DNA from: Streptomyces violascens
GTDB taxonomy: Bacteria; Actinomycetota; Actinomycetes; Streptomycetales; Streptomycetaceae
DNA: 64,000 nucleotides
Direction: 5' to 3'
Assembly: GCF_014649955.1 (NCBI RefSeq)
Contig: NZ_BMUA01000008.1
Coordinates: 1-64,000 of the forward strand
Shown: one piece after another, positions 1 through 9,017 of the stretch
Layout of the letters: every line of letters starts with the position of its first letter
How positions within the stretch are numbered: position 1 is the first letter of the stretch
Notes under the pieces: generated by a model
What the model saw: only the letters and a program-made list of their open reading frames with translations
What the model was told of the DNA's origin: nothing
Database searches by the model: none
Translations under genes and position numbers: made by a program

Positions 1-146
1 TCAACGGGTCGCTCCAGGACATCCTGGGCGGCCAGTCCGGGATGGACACGGCGTTCGGTACGGGTGATCACGAGCAGGAGTCCAACGCCCACCAGAACAT
101 GTCGGCGGCCAATTTCGACGCGGCCCGCTTCGGCGGACGCCACTAA
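1..146 (+). CDS. C-terminal end of a hypothetical protein, probably ESX-associated
   Basis: The last 47 codons of a gene that begins before the window, read from base 3 and ending in TAA at 144-146. The visible tail is polar and rich in Gly, Asn and Gln, with no recognisable domain. It sits 19 bp before an ESAT-6-like gene, so it probably belongs to the same type VII secretion cargo operon. Function cannot be assigned from this fragment. Confidence 0.6.
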   Translation, partial: NGSLQDILGGQSGMDTAFGTGDHEQESNAHQNMSAANFDAARFGGRH

Positions 147-165
147 CCACGGGGGAGACACAGTC

Positions 166-477
166 ATGGGTCAGAATCTGGACCGGCTCAGCTACGACAC
201 CGGCGCCTCCACCGAGGTCCAGGGCGGTCTCGCCGGGATCGTCGGGCACCTGGAGCGCGTGCTGACCGACCGCGACCGCGCCGTGAAGGCCGCCATGGCC
301 GAGTTCACCGCCGACGGCGTCTCGGACGAGTACCACGGCAAGGAACTGCGCTGGAACAAGGCCGCCCACGAGGTCCGCGAGATCATCCGCCTCGTCCGCG
401 GCACCCTGGAACTCAACGACGGCACCGCCCAGTCCACCCTCTCCAAGGCCAAAGCCGCCGTCGACGCCATCGGCTGA
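166..477 (+). CDS. ESAT-6-like / pore-forming WXG100-type small protein
   Basis: A 103-residue, mostly helical acidic protein beginning MGQNLDRLSY. Its length and heptad-like helical composition match the ESAT-6/WXG100 superfamily (helical-hairpin proteins exported by type VII secretion) and it resembles the Streptomyces proteins annotated as pore-forming ESAT-6 family. The start at 166 is favoured over an in-frame ATG at 64 because a GGGGGAG site lies 8 bp upstream and the earlier start would overlap the preceding gene. It precedes a DUF6507 gene and a large toxin, the usual order of an ESX cargo module. Partner or substrate role is inferred. Confidence 0.8.
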   Translation: MGQNLDRLSYDTGASTEVQGGLAGIVGHLERVLTDRDRAVKAAMAEFTADGVSDEYHGKELRWNKAAHEVREIIRLVRGTLELNDGTAQSTLSKAKAAVDAIG

Positions 478-559
478 GACGACACAAGCGACGTCTGTAC
501 AGATAGGACGGGCCTTTCGGGGCGCGGGGGTTGGGACAACAGGGAGCGGGGAGTTTGCG

Positions 560-952
560 GTGACCGGGTGGGATGTCAGTCCGTCGGGTGTGCAGGGTGC
601 GCTCAAGAAGACGGCGGTGTCGGCGGAGGATTTGTCGACGGCGGGGACGAATCTGAGTGACACGTTGCCGCGGACGGCGACGGCGGCGGGCACGGTGGCG
701 TCGGGGTATACGGGGCCGGCGCTGGCGACGGGTCCGGTGGCTGCGGCGCTGGGTGAGTTCATGCAGCACTGGCAGAAAGATCTTCGGTACGTCGTGGAGC
801 GCACGGGCAAGTCCTTGACCGGGGCGGCCGAGGCGACCACCGAGTACGCCAAGGGTGATCTGGCGATGGCCGCGCAGGCGCAGCACGCGGCCGCGCAGGA
901 GCCGATACCGGCTCCGCCGGGGTTCTCGGGCAGGCGGCCCGAAGGTGAGTGA
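560..952 (+). CDS. DUF6507 family protein
   Basis: A 130-residue protein starting at GTG 560 behind an AGGGAGCGGGG stretch. The opening TGWDVSPSGVQGAL and the helical body match the actinobacterial DUF6507 family, small WXG100-like helical proteins found beside type VII toxins. There is no signal peptide or membrane segment. Its stop overlaps the GTG start of the following toxin by 8 bp, implying translational coupling. I infer that it acts as a chaperone or co-secreted partner of the toxin; the family has no established biochemical role that I know of. Confidence 0.8.
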   Translation: MTGWDVSPSGVQGALKKTAVSAEDLSTAGTNLSDTLPRTATAAGTVASGYTGPALATGPVAAALGEFMQHWQKDLRYVVERTGKSLTGAAEATTEYAKGDLAMAAQAQHAAAQEPIPAPPGFSGRRPEGE

Positions 953-3572
953 GCCCGAAGCGATTGTGCCCTCGGGTATCCCGCAGTTCACCGGTGACTT
1001 GGACAGTCTCGACCGCGACACGGCGCTCCTGAGTACGGAGGCCGGGGCGTTTCGCGATTCCGGGGCGGGGATCCACTCCAACTTCCAGGGTGTGGCGGCG
1101 TTCTACAAGGCGCCGGAGGCGGACCAGTTGTTCGCCACGACCGCGCCGGTAGCTGCGAAGACGGCATCGTTCGCGGGGCAGTTGGAGAAGGTGTCCGGTG
1201 CTTTGAGCGCGTACAGCCAGGAGGTGCGGCCGCTGGCGAAGAAGCTCGAAGACCTCCAGCGCCAGGCGTTCGCGTTCACCGCGAGCATCGAGGGCGACGA
1301 CCACTGGCGGCGGGATGAGAAGAAGCGGGACCGCAATGACGGCCTGAAGGACGAGGTCCAGGCCACGTTGCAGGCGTTCTACGAAGCGGAGATCGCCTGC
1401 CACAACAAGATCACCGCGCTGGTGGGCGGCAGCACCCTGGTCCTGGGCAAGCTCAGCGGCGGGCAGATGCTGCCCAAGGGCACCAGCGCCTACGGGGCCG
1501 GCGCCGACGACCTCAACCACCTGGACAACGCCCCCTGGGGCAACTATGCGGAGCCCGAGTACACGGGTTTGAGCTGGCTGTACCACCAGGGCAAGAGCTT
1601 TGTGTGGGACGGCTTCATCGTCGACGGGATCTGGGGCACCGTCAAAGGCATCGACATCCTGCTCGGCTGCAATGGGTCGGACGCGGCGGGCGAGGCTTGG
1701 AAGGGGCTGGCCAAGGTCGTCACGGGCTTGGCCATCGCGATCACCCCGGGCGCCGGTGCCGTCTTCACAGCCGCCCCGGACAGCATGATGCCCGCCTGGT
1801 TCCGCGACTCCCGCACCGCGCTCAAGGAGACCGGCAAGGCGCTGATCGCCTACGACGAGTGGGGCAAGAACCCGTCCCGCGCCGCGGGCGGGGTCACGTT
1901 CAACGTGCTGACGACCGTGTTCACCGGCGGTGCCGGCGCGGCGGCCAAAGGCGGCGCAGTCGCCAAGACGGTTTCGGTCCTGGGCAAGGTGGGACGCGTC
2001 GTCGACCCGATGACGTACGTCTTTGAAGCGGGCAAGTTCGGCGTCGTCAAGGTCGGTGACCTGTTTGCCACTCTCAAGACCCTCAACTCGGGCGCCTACA
2101 ACGACATCCTGTCCGGCGCCGGACACCTCCAGCCCGACGGCACTTACGTCAAATTCAGCGACGGGGTGCCCGTAGTCAAGGGCGACGTGATCGAGTGGCC
2201 GAACGGTAGTCGCCTCGACCTCAAGGAAGGCACGGTCACCCTGGCGGACGGCACGAAGTCCGCAGCTCGCATCGAGCTCTCGGTTGCCGACCGGGCTGCG
2301 CTGGAGAACGCGCTTCCTCGCCACGAGCCAGCGATGGCTGGTGGCCGCCCCGGGGACAGCGCGGCGGACCTTGTCGGCGGTCACTCACGGTCTGCGCCGA
2401 ACGGCACGGGCAGCCATGCTTCCAGCGGCGCTGTCCGTGCCCATGGCCAAGGCTCTTCCCTGGGCTCCGATACCTCGTCAGCATCACGAGGGCCAGTCGT
2501 GTCCCACGGGGGCGATGCTGGCCATACGAACGGCCCGGTCTCGCATGACAGTGGGCATGGCACTAACGACGCGGGCAGTGGTGTACCGGATGGAATTCAT
2601 CACCCGGACGGGGCGCATGGGAACGAGCGGCCACACAGCGGTGACACGTCATCGGATGGAGCGCCGCGTGAGCTAACCGGGCCGGAAGTCAAGGCGATCC
2701 AGGATGAGTTGGTCCGGAAGGCCAACGAAGATTCGAGCTGGCTACACGCGCACTATTACGAGTACACCGAAGGGGTATTCTATCGAAAGGATAAAGACTT
2801 CCTGGTCGACGGAGCTCCGCTTCCCGTTCTGAAGACTCTGCCGGATGGCAGTTTTATCAGCAAGAGCGATATGCCCGTTGCCCCAGGCGCCATAAAGGTG
2901 GACAGGGAAATCTATGGCATAGACACCGCACCGAAGCATGCCCTGCCGGATCTTCATAAGATCACTGCGGATCGCAATGCGGCGCACGTTGTAGAGATGG
3001 CTCAAAGGGCGGTGCGAGACAGCAAGTCTCCGGCCAATCTTGCTGCCTTGGAGGATGCGCTCGCCGCTTTCAGGGAGCAGGTCAGTGACAACCCCCGCCC
3101 GCCAAATAGTAAAGTGGCCGAAGAGATGGGTGAGCTGGCGGCCCGCCTTCACATAATGCCGACGGTGTACCCTGATGCCATTCCGGTCAAGCTTATGGAG
3201 ACGGGGAATGGAGCCAATAGACTCGACAGCTTGTACGAGTACATGCGTGGAAATGAAGTCCACTACGTCGTAGTTGAAGAGAAAGGCCCCGGGGCTGACC
3301 TCGGATGGCGCGAGGGGAAGGCAGACCCGCCCGACCTCAGCAACCCTAAAGCCGGAGATAATGGCGGCGCCGAAGGTCTCATGGTCGAGCAGGGGACTCG
3401 AAAGTACCTGCGCACCATATTTGGTAAAATGGTGCTTCGTGGGGAGGATGTTCTCGCTGGGAAACTCAGGACGGCACTGGAGGAAGGCCGACTTGAATAC
3501 ATCCAGGTAAAAGCAAATATGCCCAATGGTGACAACTATGCGGGCGCCACGAAATGGCGATTCGTCACGTAG
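945..3572 (+). CDS. Polymorphic toxin with WXG100-like N-terminus and REase-like C-terminal domain
   Basis: An 875-residue protein started at GTG 945 (VSEPEAIVPSG), overlapping the DUF6507 gene. Residues 1-150 form a WXG100/LXG-like helical export region. Residues 200-400 include Gly/Ala-rich hydrophobic stretches typical of type VII toxin mid-regions. Residues 480-590 are a low-complexity His/Gly/Ser/Asp linker. The last ~280 residues are a variable toxin tip. Near the end, the pattern VVVEEKGPGA followed ~45 residues later by VEQGTRKYLR fits a PD-(D/E)XK (REase-fold) nuclease core, with E-x-K as the catalytic pair. From about 2680 the coding DNA becomes visibly richer in A/T than the preceding part, as expected for an exchanged tip. 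An immunity gene follows 26 bp downstream. Nuclease activity is inferred from motif pattern only. Confidence 0.8.
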   Translation: MSEPEAIVPSGIPQFTGDLDSLDRDTALLSTEAGAFRDSGAGIHSNFQGVAAFYKAPEADQLFATTAPVAAKTASFAGQLEKVSGALSAYSQEVRPLAKKLEDLQRQAFAFTASIEGDDHWRRDEKKRDRNDGLKDEVQATLQAFYEAEIACHNKITALVGGSTLVLGKLSGGQMLPKGTSAYGAGADDLNHLDNAPWGNYAEPEYTGLSWLYHQGKSFVWDGFIVDGIWGTVKGIDILLGCNGSDAAGEAWKGLAKVVTGLAIAITPGAGAVFTAAPDSMMPAWFRDSRTALKETGKALIAYDEWGKNPSRAAGGVTFNVLTTVFTGGAGAAAKGGAVAKTVSVLGKVGRVVDPMTYVFEAGKFGVVKVGDLFATLKTLNSGAYNDILSGAGHLQPDGTYVKFSDGVPVVKGDVIEWPNGSRLDLKEGTVTLADGTKSAARIELSVADRAALENALPRHEPAMAGGRPGDSAADLVGGHSRSAPNGTGSHASSGAVRAHGQGSSLGSDTSSASRGPVVSHGGDAGHTNGPVSHDSGHGTNDAGSGVPDGIHHPDGAHGNERPHSGDTSSDGAPRELTGPEVKAIQDELVRKANEDSSWLHAHYYEYTEGVFYRKDKDFLVDGAPLPVLKTLPDGSFISKSDMPVAPGAIKVDREIYGIDTAPKHALPDLHKITADRNAAHVVEMAQRAVRDSKSPANLAALEDALAAFREQVSDNPRPPNSKVAEEMGELAARLHIMPTVYPDAIPVKLMETGNGANRLDSLYEYMRGNEVHYVVVEEKGPGADLGWREGKADPPDLSNPKAGDNGGAEGLMVEQGTRKYLRTIFGKMVLRGEDVLAGKLRTALEEGRLEYIQVKANMPNGDNYAGATKWRFVT

Positions 3573-3598
3573 TGCTCGGTCGAAACGCAGGAGATGCA

Positions 3599-4459
3599 AT
3601 GGTGACAATCAGCCGCCACTCTCTGACCTCGGAGGATTCCCCTCGCGAGTTCATGGAGAGGCTTTCAAGCCTCGCACAGAACACGCTTGACCGGATTGAG
3701 ACCTCGGATTTTGAGCGTTTCGATGTGCTGACTTTTAATCTGGCGGTTGCGAAGGCTCGCTGCGGCCTCGACCCCAAGGTCTCCGATTTTTGGACTTGGG
3801 AGGCCTGGGTCAAGGCGATGCAGCTCGGTTCGGCGCTGTTCTCTGCCGGTGTAGCTCCCCAGGGGGAGTCGGTACATTTCCGTGTCGGTAGGGAGGAGAA
3901 GACGCTGCCCGCTCTCGGTCCGCGCGACTACCTCACCGCAGAAAACTGGCTGGACGCCTTCTACCTGACGGCCATCTGCCGGGAGAGCGACCGGATGCGG
4001 CAGTTGGCTTCGATCCCCATGTCGTTCCTGCGCGCAGAGGGAGCCGACGTCGAGGAATACCTCTTCTTGTGGGTGGAGGCATTGCAAAGCGGCGTCCATA
4101 GGGATAGCGAGAAAATGTGGGATTCTCTGCTTGCCGCCGCTAGGAAAAGTGCGCCCGAAGGGCTTCCCGAGCCTGAACGCACAAAAGCTCTGGAGCTCTT
4201 CTCTCCGCTGGTTGAGATGTTCCGGTACCTTATGGAGCGGGATGCCGACGGGTTCAACTCTGCCCTGGAGAGGGCCCTCAACTGGCACAAGGCGTACTGG
4301 TCGGAGAACGATCCAGCGAGTGTCGACGGTCTCGTCGCTCTGGCTCCACTCGCGCTCGCCTGCATCGCTCACGACGCCGGCATGGACATTGAGGTCGAGT
4401 CGGAATATATGCCGCAAGGCCTGCTGATCCCGGAATGGGTCGGCGAGATGGATACCTAA
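3599..4459 (+). CDS. Imm49 family immunity protein
   Basis: A 286-residue all-alpha protein that starts MVTISRH and matches the immunity 49 family in length and conserved blocks: AKARCGLDP, WEAWVKAMQLGSALF, NWLDAFYLTAICR and the C-terminal IEVESEY. The family protects the producer against the toxin tip encoded immediately upstream. ATG 3599 is chosen over 3554 because CAGGAG ends 5 bp before it and because family members start MVTI. Like the toxin tip, the gene is less GC-rich than its flanks, so the two probably moved as a unit. Confidence 0.88.
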   Translation: MVTISRHSLTSEDSPREFMERLSSLAQNTLDRIETSDFERFDVLTFNLAVAKARCGLDPKVSDFWTWEAWVKAMQLGSALFSAGVAPQGESVHFRVGREEKTLPALGPRDYLTAENWLDAFYLTAICRESDRMRQLASIPMSFLRAEGADVEEYLFLWVEALQSGVHRDSEKMWDSLLAAARKSAPEGLPEPERTKALELFSPLVEMFRYLMERDADGFNSALERALNWHKAYWSENDPASVDGLVALAPLALACIAHDAGMDIEVESEYMPQGLLIPEWVGEMDT

Positions 4460-4663
4460 AAGAGGCGCCGTGGCTGGCCCCTCAGTGCACACCCAGGCCT
4501 TGGCTCTGGCTGTGGCCTGTGCGTGAAGGGCGCATATCTGGTGCTAACGGCCCCTTGTAGAAACTGCCTGATCGGGCCGACAAACACGAAAATTAGGTGA
4601 ACGCCTCCTCTCCGTGCCGTGGAGACGCCGCCTAACATGATCTTGCGTTGCAGGTGTCAATAG

Positions 4664-4912
4664 CACGCTGGCGCCGAGCAAGGAAGGGACGCCTGGCGGT
4701 GGCGCAGCGACCGCATCGAGGTCGAGTCCGAGTACACACCAAAACATCCTTTAGGGCGCACGTGGGGCTGCGAGTGCGACAGGTGCCCCGTCTCCCCCAC
4801 TCAGGCAGGGCATGTAAGGGAATACGGCTACGGTGGCGTCCACCGCATCGGCCCGTATGCCACCAAGTTCGACAACCCTGAGGACATGCTCCGGGCCCCG
4901 AACGGGCCTTGA
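4664..4912 (+). pseudogene. Remnant of a second immunity/toxin cassette
   Basis: An open stretch without a start codon, bounded by TAG at 4661 and TGA at 4910. It contains IEVESEYTPKHPL, which copies the C-terminal IEVESEY block of the upstream Imm49 protein (DIEVESEYMPQGLL). The next ~50 residues, ending FDNPEDMLRAPNGP, are unlike Imm49 and may come from a different toxin tip. I read this as debris of a second Imm49-type gene joined to other cassette material. The 200 bp before it (4460-4660) hold nothing I can recognise. Confidence 0.55.
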
Positions 4913-4932
4913 CCCCTGATCCTGAACACAGG

Positions 4933-5505
4933 TTATGCGGCTTCGGCCAGCGTAGTTGATGTTGTTCGGAGTTCTTGTTCGTAGACGATGGGGCTGAGGT
5001 GTCCGAGGCGGGAGTGGCGCAGGACGGTGTTGTGGCGGTGCAGCCAGCGGAAGAGGTCCAGGCGAGCCTCGCGCTCGTTGTTCCAGGCTCGGCGGCCCTG
5101 GAGGGTCTCTCGTTTGCAGGTCGCGTTGAACGACTCGGCGAGGGCGTTGTCCGCGCTGGTGCCCACCGCGCTCATGCTCTGGGTCACGCCTGCTGACCTG
5201 CAAGCTTCGGCAAAGGCCCGGCTGCAGTACTGGGCTCCGTGATCGGTGTGCATCACCGCGCCGGCGAGGCTGCCGCGGGTCCGCTCGGCCGCTTTGAGGG
5301 CGTCGACGACGAGGTCGGCGCGCATGTGGTCGGCGATCGTCCACCCGGCCAGGCGCCGTGAGCACAGGTCGATCACGGTCGCGCGATAGCGGAACTTCCC
5401 ACCGGTCAGCGGGAGATATGTGATGTCGCCGACGTACTTCGTGTTCACCCTGTCCGCGGTGCGGGTCCCTTCGCCGAGCCCCGCATGGTCAACGGCTTCC
5501 GGTTA
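4933..5505 (-). pseudogene. IS3-family transposase OrfB remnant (truncated)
   Basis: The frame encodes the integrase core (rve) half of an IS3-type OrfB: NTKYVGDITY (first Asp), HTDHGAQYCS (second Asp) and NALAESFNATCKRE (Glu), i.e. a complete DDE triad, then the C-terminal LGHLSPIVYE. On the minus strand the frame is stopped at 5503-5505. OrfA and the N-terminal half of OrfB are absent, so the element cannot transpose by itself. It marks the start of a decayed stretch. The adjoining 5506-5681 contains only short coding-like scraps that I cannot identify. Confidence 0.85.
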
Positions 5506-5681
5506 CGGGTGCGGCGTGGTGGGTCAGCGGCGGTCTTCACCAGAGCGAGCAGTTCGGGCCGAGGCAGGCGGCGGCCAAGTTCGTCCAGGCGGCGTGGAAG
5601 GTCGTCGTCGAAGGGCAGGCTGAGCACGTCAGGGGGTGGCCAGGTTGAGCAGGCAGGCGGCAGCTACATCGGTGACATGGC

Positions 5682-5849
5682 TCAGCGAAGGCGGTGTGGC
5701 ACAAGCTCATCGGTCTCACTGAGTTCGACAAGGAGCCGAGCGAGTTGCTCGTGCAGCCCTGCTGCGGGCGGCTCGAGTGCGGCTGCAACGAGACGGGTAT
5801 AGAGCCCGGCCAACAGCAGCTGGACTGCGTGGCTGTAGTGCTCGTCCAT
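5682..5849 (-). CDS. Small hypothetical protein (55 aa)
   Basis: A short ORF, MDEHYSHAVQLLLAG onward, with a CAGGAG site 8 bp before its ATG at 5849 and an amphipathic helical composition (LLVELSETDEL near the end). No family is recognised. It is oriented with the two downstream-numbered genes (5936-8285) and looks like a gene of an integrative plasmid or similar element. Confidence 0.55.
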   Translation of the reverse strand: MDEHYSHAVQLLLAGLYTRLVAAALEPPAAGLHEQLARLLVELSETDELVPHRLR

Positions 5850-5935
5850 GGTTATCGCTCCTGATTCGAGTGCGACGTTGGGGATGGGCGCTTGGGCCGT
5901 CCGCCCGAAGGCGGGCGACCCAAGGTTGTTGTGGG

Positions 5936-6394
5936 TCAGGCGGTTTCGCCGAAGCGGCAGGCGTTGGTGTGGCCGGGGTCGTGGGCGAAGGTGTCGGGGA
6001 TGGGGCTGTTGCCGTGCAGGGTGGGGCCGGTGGCGAGGTGGGTGCCGAGGTCGGCGAGGTGGCGGATCTCTGCGACGGGTACGGTGCCGGTGCATTCGGG
6101 GCAGGGGCCGAGGAGTTCGAACGGCTCGTCGTCGTAGACGGGGTGGCGGGCGAGGAAGACGAACTTTTCGGCGGTGTCGGGGCAGGTGGCCGTGGCCAGG
6201 ACGGGCTCGCCGGGGGTGGTGCGCCGTCGCAGCCAGTCAGGGGTGGTGATCTGATCCAGGCCGAGGCCGAGGGCAGCGAGTCGGATGGCAGTGCGGGCGT
6301 GTTCTTCGCCCCGGTAGGGGCCGTGCTGGCTGATGGCGGTGTGGTGGCGGATGTACACGGCGGCGGCGTGAGCGCGCTCAGCTAGCGATGCCAT
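5936..6394 (-). CDS. Hypothetical protein with a CxxC pair
   Basis: A 152-residue protein preceded by AAGGAG 9 bp before ATG 6394. It has a helical N-terminal half and then a C-x(~45)-CPEC arrangement that could bind zinc. I do not recognise the family. Together with 5682-5849 and the VWA pseudogene it forms a minus-strand set of the kind seen on actinobacterial conjugative elements; that origin is an inference from context. Confidence 0.6.
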   Translation of the reverse strand: MASLAERAHAAAVYIRHHTAISQHGPYRGEEHARTAIRLAALGLGLDQITTPDWLRRRTTPGEPVLATATCPDTAEKFVFLARHPVYDDEPFELLGPCPECTGTVPVAEIRHLADLGTHLATGPTLHGNSPIPDTFAHDPGHTNACRFGETA

Positions 6395-6466
6395 GGGATT
6401 CGGTCTCCTTCACTCCAAGGGGTGTGCGGGGGTACCGCCCCAGCTGAGAGCCGGGGCGGCGTGGGA

Positions 6467-8285
6467 TCACAGATGGTGGGTGGTGGCCAGGGCTGCGATG
6501 GCGGCCTGGCCGATCGCGGTGGCCGCGTGGGCGGGGTCGGCGAGTTCGATCAGGGTGACACCGGGCAGGGGGCGGGGGTCGGGGGCGAAGGCGAGCCACA
6601 GCACCGCGCACCCGTCCGCGCGCAGGGCGGTGATGCGCTGGCTTGCCTGGGCGGCTTCATCGGGGCGGTAGCCGTCCGAGGCGATCACCAGCAGGCGGCC
6701 CGCCCCTGGCCGGTTAAGGTCTAGCGCGCCAGTCAGGGCGTCGATCGATTCGGCAAGGCTGTGGCCCCCGCCGCTGGCGGCGAACTGGGTTACGCGCGCG
6801 GGTGTCCGGCCGGGTGTGGTTATGGCGGTAACCGACCGGTCGTAGGTCACGGTGGCGCTGCGCGAGTCGGGGTCGGTGAGCGCGGTGGCTTTGGCCATGA
6901 TCCAGGCGGCCGAGGCAATGGGGGCTGCGGCGATGTCCATGGAGCCGGAGACATCCACCGCGATGCCCACGCGCAGCGGCGGAGTGGGGTGGGGCCGGTA
7001 GGTGGTGCGAGTCCATGGGGTGGCGGTCGGGGTTGCGCCTGCGGCGAGCTGTGCCTGCCGGACGAGGGCCTGACGCATGTTCAGGCGCCCGGGCGGAGCC
7101 GCCGACGCAGTCATGATGGGGGTGCGTTCGCGGTAGGCAGCGGACCGTAGCGCCCTCGCCAGTTGCCCGGCCGCAGCCTTCTCTGCCGGGGTGGGCGGCC
7201 GGGTTCCGGACACCGGGGAACGGCGGCGCCCCGGGGCCGTTTTGCCCGGGGTGTGCGGGCGGGCGCCCGGTGCGAAGACCTTCTCGGCCAGCCGTGTGGC
7301 CTGACGTTGCCGCGCTGCGCGGCTGGCCCTGGCCCCGGCCCGCGCCTCGCGGGCGGCATCTACCCGGGCCTGGGCTGCGGCCTGCGCCCCCTCGTTCGCT
7401 CGCACCCGGCCCAGGACCGCACCTGCGGCCGCGGCCAACTCGCCTGCGTGCGGCCCTGGTTGGGGGTCCGGGGTGGGCTCGGGGGCTACGGGGTTGGCGT
7501 TGAGTGCCTGGCACCAGGCCTCGGCGTGGTTGAGCATGGCCTGTCCGTCGGTGTCGCCGGTGATGTGGGCGGCGGTCCAGATGGCGGTGAGGGTGGCCAG
7601 GAGGTCGGGGCCGAGGATCTGGGTGACGCTGTCGTGGACGGGTTCGGTTTCGTCGGGGTCGAGGATTCCGGCGTCCCGGCGGGTGAGGATCAGAGCAGCC
7701 GCCGTGGCCGCCACCGGTCACTGACGCTCTGAGTGCAGTCGGCCAGGATCAGGGTGTGGGCGGCGCTGCGCAGGAAGCGGCGGTCGCCCGGGCGGCGGTT
7801 GAGGTGGGCGTGTTCGGCGCGGGATTCCTCCAGCAACTGGGCCGCCGCGTCCAGGGCTGTACCGCGCGCTGCTCGGGTGGGGTGGTCCAGCGGCTGTGGG
7901 CGGCGTGCGCGGCCTCGTGGGTGAAGGCGCCCCAGGCCACCGGGTAGTTGTCCTCGTTGCCGGGCTGGGAGGGGTCGATGGTGTGCGGTTGCCGGGTGGC
8001 GAAGAGCGCGGTGTGGATTTCCAGCCGGGCCAGGGCTGGGTAGAAGGCGGCGGGGGCGCCGGAGCGGGTGGTCTGTTCGCAGGTGACGAGGACGTCCTCG
8101 CGGTCGGCTAGTTCGGGCAGCCGGTCGGTCAGGGCGGCCGCGATCCGCAGCCAGTGTCCGACCTGCGGGCCGGGGGGCGCCTCGTAGATGGGGCCGCCGT
8201 CGTCCTCCCAGCGGGCGTGGGCCCATTCGGCCTCGGTCAGGGCGGGCGGGGCGTACTGGACGTGGGCCTGGGTGTGTGCGGGCAT
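6467..8285 (-). pseudogene. Frameshifted metallopeptidase-like / VWA-domain protein
   Basis: Three collinear segments in three frames. The N-terminal part starts at ATG 8285 (MPAHTQAHVQ) and contains HEAAHAAHS, an HExxH-type zinc peptidase motif. Near 7865 the coherent frame switches (…LDAAAQLLEESRAEHAHLNRR…) and near 7716 it switches again to a 415-residue segment carrying a von Willebrand A domain with the MIDAS motif DVSGSMD and a later GGGHSLAESIDAL. Each switch needs the equivalent of one lost base. The intact architecture (predicted metal-dependent peptidase plus VWA) is common on actinobacterial accessory elements. Either the gene is dead or the consensus has homopolymer errors. Confidence 0.75.
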
Positions 8286-8324
8286 GGCGGATAGCCGGCC
8301 GCCACTTGGGTGGGCGTCGCGCAG

Positions 8325-8549
8325 CCGGCACCGTCCCGGACGATCAGTGCGCCGGTTCCGAAGGGAGGGAACAAGGCCTTGTACGGGTCCAGCGTGATCG
8401 AGTCGGCCAGCTCGATGCTCGTGAAGAGTGCACGGCCGTACACAGTGAGCCGGAAGGGCCCGCCGTATGCCGCATCGACGTGCAGCCATACGTCGTGGGC
8501 ACGCGCGGCCTCTCGATCTGGGCGATCGGGTCGACGGAACCGGTGTACT
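8325..8549 (-). pseudogene. Fragment of a PLP-dependent group II decarboxylase
   Basis: Two overlapping frames together read TGSVDPIAQIE, then WLHVDAAYGGPFRLT, then ADSITLDPYKALFPPFGTGAL. This is the HVDAAYGG / DPYK (PLP lysine) core of aromatic-amino-acid decarboxylases. A frameshift separates the first piece from the rest, and both ends are missing. One end abuts the stop codon of the neighbouring membrane-protein gene at 8548; the other dissolves near 8325 just before the VWA pseudogene start. Confidence 0.75.
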
Positions 8550-8934
8550 AGGCCTTATCGGGATCGCGCACCTCCATCATGAGGCGAGCGGCCGCGACGA
8601 GGGCGCCGGGGCCGAAGAGGAGCAGGTACAGGGCGATCATGTCGAGCTGGGTGGCGCTGAAGCCGGTGATGAGGGCGGCTTCCGCCAGGAAGACCGCGGC
8701 GAGCCACACGCGGCGCGCGGTCCGTGCTGTGGGAGCGAAGGGCGGCAGGGCCGCCAGGGCGACTCCGAACGCGCTGATGGCGAAGAAGCCGATGAGCGGA
8801 CCGAGCACCATCATGAGGGCGAGGCAGGACAGCGCCACGATGGCGATGGTGCCGCCCAGGCGTCTGCGGGGGCCCTCGGCCCCTACAGCTGTGACAAGGC
8901 CGGCGATGGCGGCCAGCGCGATAAAGCTCAGCAT
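8548..8934 (-). CDS. Four-helix membrane protein of unknown function
   Basis: A 128-residue protein with about four hydrophobic segments (roughly residues 3-20, 26-45, 48-66 and 80-115) and a short polar C-terminus. No family is recognised. It is a small standalone integral membrane protein, upstream in the minus direction of the decarboxylase fragment and downstream of the golvesin pseudogene. Confidence 0.6.
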   Translation of the reverse strand: MLSFIALAAIAGLVTAVGAEGPRRRLGGTIAIVALSCLALMMVLGPLIGFFAISAFGVALAALPPFAPTARTARRVWLAAVFLAEAALITGFSATQLDMIALYLLLFGPGALVAAARLMMEVRDPDKA

Positions 8935-8967
8935 GTGCTCTTCTCCTGGGGAAGGGTGAAATCCATG

Positions 8968-9006
8968 GGTGCCGCCCGCCCGCCGGGCAAACGGGCGGGC
9001 GGCACC
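8968..9006 (-). terminator. Strong hairpin terminator
   Basis: A perfect 15-bp inverted repeat, GGTGCCGCCCGCCCG and its complement, with a 9-base loop. It lies 11 bp past the stop of the minus-strand golvesin gene, as expected for its terminator. Confidence 0.75.
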
Positions 9007-9017
9007 GTCACAGCAGG

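Noticed and set aside
855..944. Earlier start for the toxin
   Set aside because: It would overlap most of the DUF6507 3' end and add an Arg-rich segment unlike toxin N-termini; GTG 945 is coupled to the upstream stop.
759..2384. 541-aa minus-strand ORF opposite the toxin
   Set aside because: Third-position GC bias makes long antisense frames in this genome; no start site or domain supports it.
5506..5681. Coding-like scraps (FDDDLPRRLDELGRRLPRP) beside the IS3 remnant
   Set aside because: Too short and too fragmented across frames to name as a gene or pseudogene.
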